The notes beneath the pieces were generated by a model. The model had not been told where the DNA came from. It did no database searches and saw nothing but the letters and a program-made list of their open reading frames with translations. Position numbers and translations under genes: made by a program. 46,939 nucleotides of DNA from assembly GCA_903855945.1 (NCBI GenBank), contig CAIOAK010000019.1:1-46939 (forward strand). Reading direction: 5' to 3'. Origin of the DNA: an uncultured Anaeromyxobacter sp. (GTDB lineage Bacteria > Myxococcota > Myxococcia > Myxococcales > Anaeromyxobacteraceae). Shown here in pieces: positions 25,427-33,800 of the stretch. Position 1 is the stretch's first letter; the number at the start of each line of letters is the position of its first letter.

Positions 25427-26515
25427 ATGCGCCCCAGTGCCCTCGTCGTCGTCGCGTTCCTCTGCACCTCCCTGCCTGGGGCGGTTCGCCCCGACGATCC
25501 GGAGGAGATCCCGGGCACGACGGCGCCGGAGGCCACCGACGCCACTCCGTTCGGCACGGTGGTGGCACGCGCCTGGGCCGGCTGGTCGGCCGGGCGCGAC
25601 TCCCTCTCCCGCGACGACCTCATCGCCGCCCTCGGGCGCCCCGAGATCCGCGGGGAGGACGCCGCCGCGCTCGCGGCGCTGGAGCGCTGGTCCTTCAAGA
25701 ACGGCCCTGCCACCCGGGACGCCGCCGTCGCCATCGACGATCCGAAGACCCTGAAGCGGTACCGGGTCGGAGTGGCCGCCTTGCGGGCGGTGAACCGGAA
25801 GCTCTTCGCCTCCGGAGGGCCGAACTTCTCGCAGATGCAGCAGGGGCCGGCCGGGGACTGCTACCTCTTCTCCGGCGCCGGCTGGACCGCGCGCTACCGC
25901 CCCGAGGTGATCGTCCGCGCCATCGCCCCGCTCCCCGACGGCAGCTACCGGGTCACCTTCCCGAACGGCGACGGCGCCACGGTGACGCCCCCCACCGACG
26001 GTGAACTGGCGGTGAACGATTCGGCCTCGACGCTCCGGGATGGCCTCTGGATGCCGATCCTCGAGAAGGCCACCGGCGTCATCATGGCGAGCCGCGGGGG
26101 CAAGTCGGCCGCCATCCCCGACCCCACCGTGGCCGTGGACGTCCCGAGCGGACCGAAGCCGGTCGTGGAGCGCTTCACCGGCCGCCGGGCCGCCACCTTC
26201 CACCTGGGCGCGAAGGCCCATCGCGGGAAGGTTCGCGAGGCGCTCGTGCGGATGGCCTCGCGGCGCCTCATGGCCGAGGTGCTCATCCTCCACCGCCCCC
26301 CGGCCCTTTCGATCCCGTGGGACCACGTCTACGCGGTCCTCGACTTCGAGCCGGCCACCGACACGGTCGTCCTCTGGAACCCCTGGGGCACCGACTTCCA
26401 CCCGCAGGGGCCGTCCGGACCGGAGAACGGCTACGAGCGGGTGCACGGCGTCTTCCGGATCCCCTTCGAGCAGTTCGTGAGCTTCTTCTCGTTCCTCGCA
26501 GTGGAGGAGTCATGA
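25427..26515 (+). CDS. Exported calpain-like (C2) cysteine peptidase
   Basis: A 362-residue protein with a short signal peptide (MRPSALVVVAFLCTSLPGAV). The catalytic triad of calpain-type peptidases is visible: Cys145 in QGPAGDCYLF, His300 in WDHVYAVLDF and Asn318 in LWNPWG. The spacing and the order Q-C-H-N match the family. There are no calcium-binding EF hands or C2 domain. It overlaps the following gene by four bases. Bacterial calpain-like proteins are patchy in distribution and mostly uncharacterised; target unknown. Confidence 0.8.
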   Translation: MRPSALVVVAFLCTSLPGAVRPDDPEEIPGTTAPEATDATPFGTVVARAWAGWSAGRDSLSRDDLIAALGRPEIRGEDAAALAALERWSFKNGPATRDAAVAIDDPKTLKRYRVGVAALRAVNRKLFASGGPNFSQMQQGPAGDCYLFSGAGWTARYRPEVIVRAIAPLPDGSYRVTFPNGDGATVTPPTDGELAVNDSASTLRDGLWMPILEKATGVIMASRGGKSAAIPDPTVAVDVPSGPKPVVERFTGRRAATFHLGAKAHRGKVREALVRMASRRLMAEVLILHRPPALSIPWDHVYAVLDFEPATDTVVLWNPWGTDFHPQGPSGPENGYERVHGVFRIPFEQFVSFFSFLAVEES

Positions 26516-27033
26516 CGACCTTCGCCGCCCTGACCCTGGTGCTCCTCGCCGCAGCCCCTCCCGCCGCAGCCCCTCCCGCCGATCCCTGGGCCTCGCTGCG
26601 ATTCCTCGTCGGTACCTGGAAGGCGGTGGAAGGGGAGGGGAAGCCCGGCACGTCCACGGGCGGCGGCTTCACCTTCGCCATCGAGCTCGACGGGAACGTG
26701 GCGGTTCGGCGCGGCCGCTCCGAGTTCGCGCCGCGAACCGGCGAGACGAAGGGGACGACCCACGCAGACCTGACGGTCCTCTACCCGAAGGGCAACGGGC
26801 TCCGCGCCGATTACTGGGACGACGAGGGGCACGTCATCCGCTACGCCGTGCGCAACGAGGCGGGGACGGTCATCTTCGAGAGCGAGGCGGGCGCTCCGGG
26901 CCCGCGTTTCAGGCTCGTCTACGCGCGGCGGGGCGCCGACGAGGTGGAGATCTCCTTCTCCATCGCGCCTCCCGGGCAGCCGTTCCAGCCCTACGTCACG
27001 GGGCTGGCGCGAAGGGTGAAGGAACCATCCTGA
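26512..27033 (+). CDS. Exported lipocalin-like/DUF1579-like protein
   Basis: A 173-residue protein with an Ala/Pro-rich signal sequence (FAALTLVLLAAAPPAAA). The mature part begins WASLRFLVGTWKAVEGEG, the GTW opening typical of small beta-barrel, lipocalin-like families (DUF1579/THAP4-like), followed by regular strands (VLYPKGNGLRADYWDDEG, VIFESEA). The ATG overlaps the stop of the peptidase gene, so they are co-translated. It may bind a small hydrophobic ligand or act with the peptidase. Confidence 0.7.
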   Translation: MTTFAALTLVLLAAAPPAAAPPADPWASLRFLVGTWKAVEGEGKPGTSTGGGFTFAIELDGNVAVRRGRSEFAPRTGETKGTTHADLTVLYPKGNGLRADYWDDEGHVIRYAVRNEAGTVIFESEAGAPGPRFRLVYARRGADEVEISFSIAPPGQPFQPYVTGLARRVKEPS

Positions 27034-27275
27034 AGGGCTTGAAGAGCACCGGCGCCGGGAAGAGGCTGTCTCGCACCGCCGCCGGGCAGCCCCACGTCCA
27101 TCACCACCGCATCGGGGGTGAGTTCCTTCGCCGAGCGCACCGCCTCGCGCCCCGTGGCCGCGGCGGCGACCAGGTATCCGGCCTTGGTGAGGCCGCGGAC
27201 GACGGCCTCCCGGAGGCCGACGTCGTCCTCGACGAGCAGCACGAGCGGGTTCTCGCGACGGGTGAGCGTGGTCAT
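26991..27275 (-). pseudogene. Decayed response-regulator receiver domain
   Basis: From ATG 27275 the frame encodes the first half of a receiver domain: LVLLVEDDVGLREAVVRGL (acidic pocket), GYLVAAAATGREAV and the phosphorylation region DAVVMDVGLPGG. The frame then runs into unrelated residues (GARQPLPGAG). In the +1 frame, from 27076 to the TGA at 26996, the sequence reads VRDSLFPAPVLFKPFRMV, which has the conserved Lys-Pro-Phe of the receiver C-terminal part. The middle strands and helices are missing. So the gene carries an internal deletion plus a frameshift. Its end overlaps the tail of the lipocalin-like gene. Confidence 0.7.
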
Positions 27276-27387
27276 CGGTTCTCCTCGCCCGGGGGAGGTT
27301 CCGGGGCTCCACCCTGGAAAAGCAACGGGCGTGCCTGCCGGAAACATGAGGAAAATAAAGACATTGCGCGGGCGGGACACCGCTTCG

Positions 27388-27404
27388 CCTGCCAATCTGG
27401 CAGG
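27388..27404. promoter_or_regulatory. Perfect 17-base palindrome CCTGCCA-ATC-TGGCAGG
   Basis: Seven-base arms (27388-27394 and 27398-27404) around ATC, in the divergent gap between the receiver remnant and the membrane-protein gene. The size and symmetry fit a dimeric repressor or activator site. A similar half-site (CTGGCA) lies near 27429. Confidence 0.45.
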
Positions 27405-27434
27405 GGGCGCCCCGCGCGGACGACATTCTGGCAA

Positions 27435-27455
27435 GCGGCGATGTACGATCGCCGC
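27435..27455 (+). promoter_or_regulatory. Hairpin ending one base before a start codon
   Basis: GCGGCGAT (27435-27442) and ATCGCCGC (27448-27455) form a perfect 8-base stem with loop GTACG, directly in front of the ATG at 27457. It covers the place where a ribosome site would be, and no purine-rich site is visible elsewhere. It could limit translation or be an operator. Confidence 0.45.
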
Positions 27456-27456
27456 C

Positions 27457-28473
27457 ATGTCCGAGAACGTGCCCCCCAAGCCGCAAGAGGCCACGACTCC
27501 CGACGAGCTGGCCCGCATCTCGACGGTGGACGAGCTGACGCGGATGAAGCTCGCCGAGGAGGTGACGAAGCTCCGCGCCGAGCGCTCCTCGCTGCGCATG
27601 AAGGCCGGGGCCATCACGCAGGCGCTCGTCGGCTTCGTCGCCCTGGCCGGACTCTGCGTGAATGCCTACCAGTCGCATGCCTCCAAGGCGCAGCAGGAGC
27701 ACCGCGACAGGACCGAGCAGGAGAAGTGGAACAAGGAGTTCGCCCGGGCGAGCCAGGCCGACAAGTACCGGGCCTTCTTCGAGACCAGCATGCTCGCCAC
27801 CGAGGCGGGGAACCCCGACAAGCGGCTCGTCGGCTACGCGCTCCTGCAGGAGTTCGTGCGCGACCCGATCTACGACGAGAAGGCGATGATCATGCTGGAG
27901 GAGTCGCTCTCGCAGGAGCTCCGGGGCGCGCCCAAGGACAAGCTCGACGACGTGCGCCGCGCGGCCGTCCGGGCCATCCTCACGTCGCTGGCCGGAACCG
28001 ACGACTGCCGCGCGCTCCAGCGGGCCTCGCGGAGCGTGGACCGGGTGGCCCGCTACCACGCCAAATCGAAGGACGAGGGGGAGACCCGCGAGGTGGTGGA
28101 CATCTACGTCCGTCGCCTGGTGGGGCGCGCCGCCCAGGTCTGCAACACGCCGAAGGACTTCGCGGCCGTCCGGCAACCCATCCGCGACACGATGCTGGCC
28201 AATCCGGAACTCCTCGGGCTCAACGCCCCGAGCGAGGCCGACGCCAACCTGCTCATGGCCGCCATCCTGGTCCAGAAGTGCGAGGAGGAGATCGCCTACT
28301 CGGGGGCGAGCGACTGCCCCTCCATCCTCCGCGCCTACGCAGCCATCTGCGCCAAGGGCTCCCGCGACACCCCGGCCGACAAGGCGGCCTGCGGCGTCAT
28401 CCAGATGAGCGTATCGGCGCTCGCGCCGGTCGCGTCATCTTCACAGACCGTGACGAAGGAGGGAAATCCGTGA
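27457..28473 (+). CDS. Membrane-anchored protein with helical cytoplasmic or periplasmic domain
   Basis: A 338-residue protein. Residues 25-48 are a charged, coiled-coil-like helix (ELTRMKLAEEVTKLRAERSS), residues 50-70 a single membrane helix (AGAITQALVGFVALAGLCVN), and the rest a soluble helical region (DKYRAFFETSMLATEAGNPD, then LVGYALLQEFVRD). No family recognised. The stop overlaps the next start, making it the first gene of a four-gene run ending with a lipoprotein at 30785. Two palindromes lie just upstream. Confidence 0.7.
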   Translation: MSENVPPKPQEATTPDELARISTVDELTRMKLAEEVTKLRAERSSLRMKAGAITQALVGFVALAGLCVNAYQSHASKAQQEHRDRTEQEKWNKEFARASQADKYRAFFETSMLATEAGNPDKRLVGYALLQEFVRDPIYDEKAMIMLEESLSQELRGAPKDKLDDVRRAAVRAILTSLAGTDDCRALQRASRSVDRVARYHAKSKDEGETREVVDIYVRRLVGRAAQVCNTPKDFAAVRQPIRDTMLANPELLGLNAPSEADANLLMAAILVQKCEEEIAYSGASDCPSILRAYAAICAKGSRDTPADKAACGVIQMSVSALAPVASSSQTVTKEGNP

Positions 28474-28901
28474 AGGGCTTCCGCGATGCAGCCGAGTTCC
28501 GCAGGGTCTTCGAGCAGATCTTCCAGCTGATGAACGAGACGCCCGAGGTGGGGCGGAAGCTCCGCGACGCGCACGCGCCGCACCGCTTCGTCATCACCGA
28601 CCTCGACCTCGAGTTCCACGTGGACGGGGCCCCCGTGAGCGCGGAGAAGGAGGGCAAGTTCCTGCGCTGGAGCTGGGGGAAGGCCGACTGGCAGCCGGTC
28701 ATCACCATGCGGATGTCGAGCGAGGTGGCGAACCGCTTCTTCCAGGGCAAGGAGAACGTCGCGCTCGCCCTCGCGCTCGGAAGGGTGAAGCTCTCCGGGC
28801 CGCCGCTCACGCTCCTGCAGCTCGCGCCGGTGACGAACCCCATCCACCCGGTGTACCGGGCCTGGCTGAAGAAGAGCCGGCTCGACCACCTGCTGGCCTG
28901 A
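28470..28901 (+). CDS. SCP2-like sterol/lipid-carrier domain protein
   Basis: A 143-residue protein starting at GTG 28470, which overlaps the preceding stop. The pattern WQPVITMRMSSEVANRFFQG, KENVALALALGRVKLSGP matches the SCP2 sterol-carrier fold (strand, helix, 'G' loop, then the 'G-k-(v/l)-(k/s)-G' strand). SCP2 proteins form a hydrophobic cavity that binds fatty acyl chains or sterols. It sits immediately before a wax-ester/diacylglycerol acyltransferase, so an acyl-carrier role fits. Confidence 0.7.
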   Translation: MKGFRDAAEFRRVFEQIFQLMNETPEVGRKLRDAHAPHRFVITDLDLEFHVDGAPVSAEKEGKFLRWSWGKADWQPVITMRMSSEVANRFFQGKENVALALALGRVKLSGPPLTLLQLAPVTNPIHPVYRAWLKKSRLDHLLA

Positions 28902-28905
28902 ACGC

Positions 28906-30249
28906 ATGCGAACCCCGTTCCGCCCGGTCGACGCGTCCTGGCTCCGGATGGACGATCCGGTGAATCTCATGGTCGTCACCGGGGTGCTCGTCCTCGATGC
29001 CCCGGTGTCGCTCTCCCGCCTCCGCGAGCTCGTGGAGCAGCGGCTGCTTCGCTTCGCTCGCTTCCGGAGCCGGGTGGTTCCCCCCTTCGCGGGAGTGGGG
29101 CTCCCCTCCTGGGAGCTCGACCCCGATTTCGACCTCGCCCACCACGTGCGGTCCGCCCCGCTCGGAGCGGGCGCCGGGGCAGCCGAGCTGCAGGCGTTCG
29201 CGAGCAGGCTCCTCTCGGAGCCCTTGCCCGCCAACCGGCCCCTCTGGTCGATCGACGTGGTCGAGGGATACCAGGGCGGCACCGCCATCGTCTCCCGGAT
29301 CCACCACTGCATCGGGGACGGTCTCGCGCTCGTGCACGTGCTCCTCTCCATGGCCGACGGTGCGTCGGTCCCGGAGAGCCGCCCCCGGAAGAGCCGGTCG
29401 CTCGTCTCCTGGGGCGTCACCCTGGGCGGGGAGGTGGTGAAGGGGGCGCGGGCGGTGCTCGCCCACCCCGGCCGCATCGGCAACCTGGCGCGGCTCGCCT
29501 CGGGGAGCGCCGGATCGCTCGTGGGGCTGCTGGCGCTTCGCGACGACCCTCGCACGGCGCTGAAGGGGGAGCTCGGGACGGAGAAGCGTGCCGCCTGGTC
29601 CCGCCCCTTCGACCTCGACGACATGAAGGCCATCGGGCGTGCCACCGGTTCCACGGTGAACGACGTGCTCATGGCGGCGCTCGCGGGCGCGCTGCGCCGC
29701 TACCTCGAGGGGCTGGGGGAGACGCCCCGGGGCATCGACGTGCGTGGCGTGGTGCCGGTGAACCTGCGCCGCCCCGACGCGGCGGGTCAGCTCGGGAACC
29801 GGTTCGGCCTCGTGTTCCTGGAGTTGCCCATCGGGCTCGAGGACCCGCTCGACCGGCTCTTCGAGGTGCGACGCCGGATGCGGGCGCTCAAGGGCAGCCC
29901 GCAGGCGCTCGCCATCTACCAGGTGCTCTGGGCCATGGGTGCGGCCCCGCGCACGCTCTTCGACCTGGCGCTCGGCATCTTCGCGGCCAAGGGGACGGCG
30001 GTGGTGACCAACGTCATCGGCCCGCGGCACGAGATCGCCATCGCCGGCGCGACGCTCCGCGAGGCGATGTTCTGGGTGCCCAGCGCCGGGCGGCTCGCAC
30101 TCGGAGTGTCCTTGCTCAGCTACGCGGGAAAGGTCTGGATCGGCCTGCAGTGCGACGCGTCGGTGATCCCCGACCCCTCGGGCGTGCTCGACGGATTCGC
30201 CGCCGAGGTGGACGCGCTGCTCGACCTGCGGCGGCAGGTCTCGGAGTGA
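28906..30249 (+). CDS. Wax ester synthase/diacylglycerol acyltransferase (WS/DGAT)
   Basis: A 447-residue acyltransferase making wax esters or triacylglycerol from acyl-CoA. The catalytic HHxxxDG motif is His133-His134-C-I-G-Asp138-Gly139 (SRIHHCIGDGLALVHVL). Other family marks are PLWSIDVVEGYQGG, STVNDVLMAALAGALRRYL and VVTNVIGP. Length is usual for the family. It starts four bases after the SCP2-like gene and overlaps the lipoprotein gene downstream. Storage lipid synthesis of this type is known in several Proteobacteria and Actinobacteria. Confidence 0.9.
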   Translation: MRTPFRPVDASWLRMDDPVNLMVVTGVLVLDAPVSLSRLRELVEQRLLRFARFRSRVVPPFAGVGLPSWELDPDFDLAHHVRSAPLGAGAGAAELQAFASRLLSEPLPANRPLWSIDVVEGYQGGTAIVSRIHHCIGDGLALVHVLLSMADGASVPESRPRKSRSLVSWGVTLGGEVVKGARAVLAHPGRIGNLARLASGSAGSLVGLLALRDDPRTALKGELGTEKRAAWSRPFDLDDMKAIGRATGSTVNDVLMAALAGALRRYLEGLGETPRGIDVRGVVPVNLRRPDAAGQLGNRFGLVFLELPIGLEDPLDRLFEVRRRMRALKGSPQALAIYQVLWAMGAAPRTLFDLALGIFAAKGTAVVTNVIGPRHEIAIAGATLREAMFWVPSAGRLALGVSLLSYAGKVWIGLQCDASVIPDPSGVLDGFAAEVDALLDLRRQVSE

Positions 30250-30785
30250 GGAGCCGGCTGGCCTGCGTGGCCGCGGTTCTTGCGCTCTCCGCGTGCAAGA
30301 CGCTGCCCCCCGCCGTGGCCGAGCAACTGAGCCGGACCGAGGACGGGGGGACGATCCGGATCGGTCCCGGATCGGCCCTGCCCAACGCGGCGAACCAGGT
30401 CCTGGACGTCATCGGCGTTCACTGCGTCGGCGGGTTCGAGGTGATGGCGATCACGCCCCGAGGGCTCACCCAGGCCACCTACGACGTCGCCCGGACCGAC
30501 GGGGTCGCCGTGACCTACCTCTGCCGAAAGCCGGCGAGCCGGGACCTGAACCAGATGCTGCGGGAGTTCGCGAGCGCGGACCACCTGGACGAGCTCTGCA
30601 CGAGCCAGAAGGACTGCGGCGCGCTCACCTGCGGATGGTCGCGCAAGTGGCCCGGCAACACCGCGTGCATGTTCTCGGACGGGAGTCCGCCGCTGCGAGG
30701 TGCCGGGGCCGCGTGCAAGGCCGACGCGGAGTGCCAGCCCCACCTCCGGTGCAAGGGGCTGCAGGACTTCTCGACCTGCGAGTGA
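30246..30785 (+). CDS. Cys-rich lipoprotein
   Basis: A 179-residue lipoprotein; start GTG 30246 overlaps the acyltransferase stop (GTGA), and the signal MRSRLACVAAVLALSAC places lipidated Cys17. The mature part has about ten Cys, concentrated in the last 65 residues (ELCTSQKDCGALTCGW, AACKADAECQPHLRCKG), in a spacing like the Cys-rich disulfide modules common in myxobacterial surface proteins. No enzyme motif seen. Confidence 0.7.
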   Translation: MRSRLACVAAVLALSACKTLPPAVAEQLSRTEDGGTIRIGPGSALPNAANQVLDVIGVHCVGGFEVMAITPRGLTQATYDVARTDGVAVTYLCRKPASRDLNQMLREFASADHLDELCTSQKDCGALTCGWSRKWPGNTACMFSDGSPPLRGAGAACKADAECQPHLRCKGLQDFSTCE

Positions 30786-30788
30786 GGA

Positions 30789-30819
30789 ACCGGGCCGCGG
30801 GAGTGCCCCACGGCCCGGT
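30789..30819. terminator. Bidirectional hairpin between convergent genes
   Basis: ACCGGGCCG (30789-30797) and CGGCCCGGT (30811-30819) form a perfect 9-base stem with a 13-base loop in the 55-base gap between two convergent lipoprotein genes. There is no T-run, so it may slow polymerase and not act as a strict terminator. Confidence 0.45.
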
Positions 30820-30840
30820 CGATTCCCGTCCCCGTCGCGG

Positions 30841-33800
30841 CTACGGCGTGACCGGCTTGCCCTCGGAGTACTTCAAGTCGGCAATCGGAACGTCCGGGGC
30901 CATGCCCGGGTCCGCGAACTCGAGGACTGTCTGGAAGCCGGGAGTGTTGAGGCCATCCGTGGAAACGGAGTTGCTGAGGTTCAGGGCCTTTGCCGCCGCC
31001 AGGTCGAGCGCGGTGGCGCTGGGCAGCATCTCCTTGAACTCGCTGATCTGGAGCTGCTTCACGATGTACGAACCGATCTCCGTGCCAGTGGGGACCGCAA
31101 AGCTCCGGTCCTTGAGATCCTGCGTGACCTTGAAGCCACTGGAGGTGAGGTCCTGCATCACGTTGGGGAGACCCTGCATCCAGTTCCCGTCGAACTGCAA
31201 GGTGAAGGTGCGCGAACCCTTCGGGTTGGTGAGGGTCACCGACTCGAGCTGGATCGGGTTGTCGAGCATCTTGTAGCTTCCGCCCGATTCGAGGAGGAAC
31301 TGCTGGACGCCTCCCATCTGCCCCTGCAGCGGATACTGCCAGTTGAACTGCACCGTGGCGCCGCCGACCGTGGCCGTCAGCCCCTGTAACGAGGTCGTGA
31401 CCACGTCCCCGACCTTCACCCCGTTCGACGCGTCGCTCTCGCTGACCGTCGCGTACACCAGCTTCATGAAGCTCTGGCTTCCGGCGGCCGTCACGAAGGA
31501 GTAGGTGCTGGGGGAGGTGCCGGGCTGGAAGAACTGCGGGGAGAAGACGGTCCCGGAGGGGATGAGGCTCGCAGCATCGGACGGATGGGCCACCGTCTGG
31601 ATCTCGAGCTGCACGCTGACGTTACCGCCCGACCTCTTCACCACGTAGTTCGTGCCCGAGTTGTTGAGGTAGTACTCCCGGTTGTCCTGGAGGGTGTACG
31701 GCGTGTCGCCGGCCGGGTCGAAGGTCGGGGTCCATGTCTTCAAGTCGAACGCCACGACCTTCTTCTTCACCCAGGTGGTTCCGTTCCAGGACACATAGAC
31801 GGGGCCACCGACGTTCACCTGGAGCCAGCTCCCCGACTGGAAGACGGTCGGGGTGGTCGCGCTCGGATCCCGCACCGGCTGCGAGCCCGTGAGCTGTGCG
31901 AGATAGAACCCATCGACGTGATTGCCGACCGTCGGGTAGTCCACCAGGTAGACGAAGTACTTCGGCGGCCCTGCGACCTGGAAGACCATGATGTTCCGCT
32001 GGGTGTCGAGGGGGTTGCTCACGAGGCTCGGGAAGTCCGTGAAGTCGACCGAGTTCGTGCCCCGCGCGGCCGTCGGCTGGCCTTGGGCCGGGACGAGATC
32101 CGGGTTCGTGTACCACTTGCCGTCGTACCCGATCATGTACGACGTGCTGTCGTAGCTCTGGACGACGATCCCGGTGAGGTCGGAGAGGGATGCTGGCGCG
32201 TAGGTGCGCTTGGTCAGGATCCCCGTGGAGACCTCACTGGTCGTGTACTGGGGAGCCGACTGCCCGGGCGCCACGTCAGCCCGGGTCACCGGGACGCCCG
32301 CCGGTACCGTCGAGCCGTTCGCCCAGACCTGGTGCTGCCCTTGCCACGCGCCGTAGTAGCCGAAGGTTTCGGTTCCATTGATCGTCGCCCGGATGGGAAA
32401 ACCGAAGTTCTTCGTCTTCGACACGTCTGCGCCCGTGGTCTTGTCGTAGAGGCCGTAGCGGTTCACGACGTCCACGTAGGAGTTCCGGGCGAACGTCACG
32501 GGCGCGTTGGTCCCGGACTTGAGCGTCACGTACTGCGAGTCGTAGGCATAGGGCTTCCCGATGAAGCTGCCGATCACATTCGGGTCGGGGATCCGGACCT
32601 TGCCGTACCCACTGGTCGCCGACTTGTGGAGCACGCCGCGGACGAGACCATTGCCGTCGTCCATCTTTTCCATCACGACGACCGAGCTTCCCGCCTGGGC
32701 ACCCGCGGTGGCGACGAAGCGGAACGCGCCAGGGATCGAGACGGGGTCCAACTCCGCCAGCCTTGCATCGATGCGCCATTCGCCGTAATCCGAACACGAA
32801 CCGTCGGCGTTCAGGACAGGTGCCCTGGTGATGGTGACCTTCACGAGGATGGTGGAGAGTCCGACGGGGGCCTTGCCCACCGGCTGCCGCATCCAGATGC
32901 TGACCACGCTGGGATCCGTGTTCGACGCGCGCTTGGAGTCCACGACCCATGTGTAGAGGTACTTCTGCCCCTGCCCCGACGAGTCGTTCTCGGTCCAGGA
33001 GACGATGGCCTTGTACGGGCCCTTGTTGACGTTCGCGGAGTCCTCGTAGTGGATCTGGGACATGGCGTTGAATACGGTGTTCAGGATGTCGAACACGGAA
33101 AGGTCCTGATCCACGACGAACTTGAAGGTCTTGGCCTTGGCGTAGTCCGAATCGGCCGGCAGGTTCGCGAGCACATGACTCCATGCCCCCGCGCGGAGTG
33201 ATTCGACCGGCTGGGTGTTCACCCCGCTGCCGGTGGGGATCGCCGAGACCTCCTGGGGCATCCCGATGCCGCTGAGCGTGACGTTGATGGTGTAGAGGGC
33301 GCTGCCGACCGCGCTGGTGGTGTACCCGGTGGCGGTGGCAATGGCCTTCACCGTCGTCGTGGCGCTGACCGAGATGGCGCTCGAGTAGGTGGTGGAGGAC
33401 GCGGTCGGGGTGGAACCGTCCGTCGTGTAGTGGATCGCCGCCCCGGAGGTCGTGGTGGCGAGGGTCACCGACTGAGTGGACGTATAGGTCCCGCCCGCCG
33501 GGCTGAAGGTGGGTGTCGCCGCCACCGGTAGCGGGATGGTGATGACGTAGGCGGCGCTGCCGATCGCGCTGTCGGTGTACCCGGTTGCTGTGGCAATGGC
33601 CTTCACGGTCATCGATGCACCGACCAGGATGGCGCCCGCGTAGGTGGGGGAGGACGCGGTTGGCGTCGAGTTGTCCGTGGTGTAGTGGATCGCCGCCCCG
33701 GAGGTCGTGGTCGAGATCGCGACGGACTGCGCCGAGGTGAATGTCCCGGCCGCCGGGCTGAAGGTGGGCGTGGCGGCGACGGGTAGCGGGGTGTTGATGA

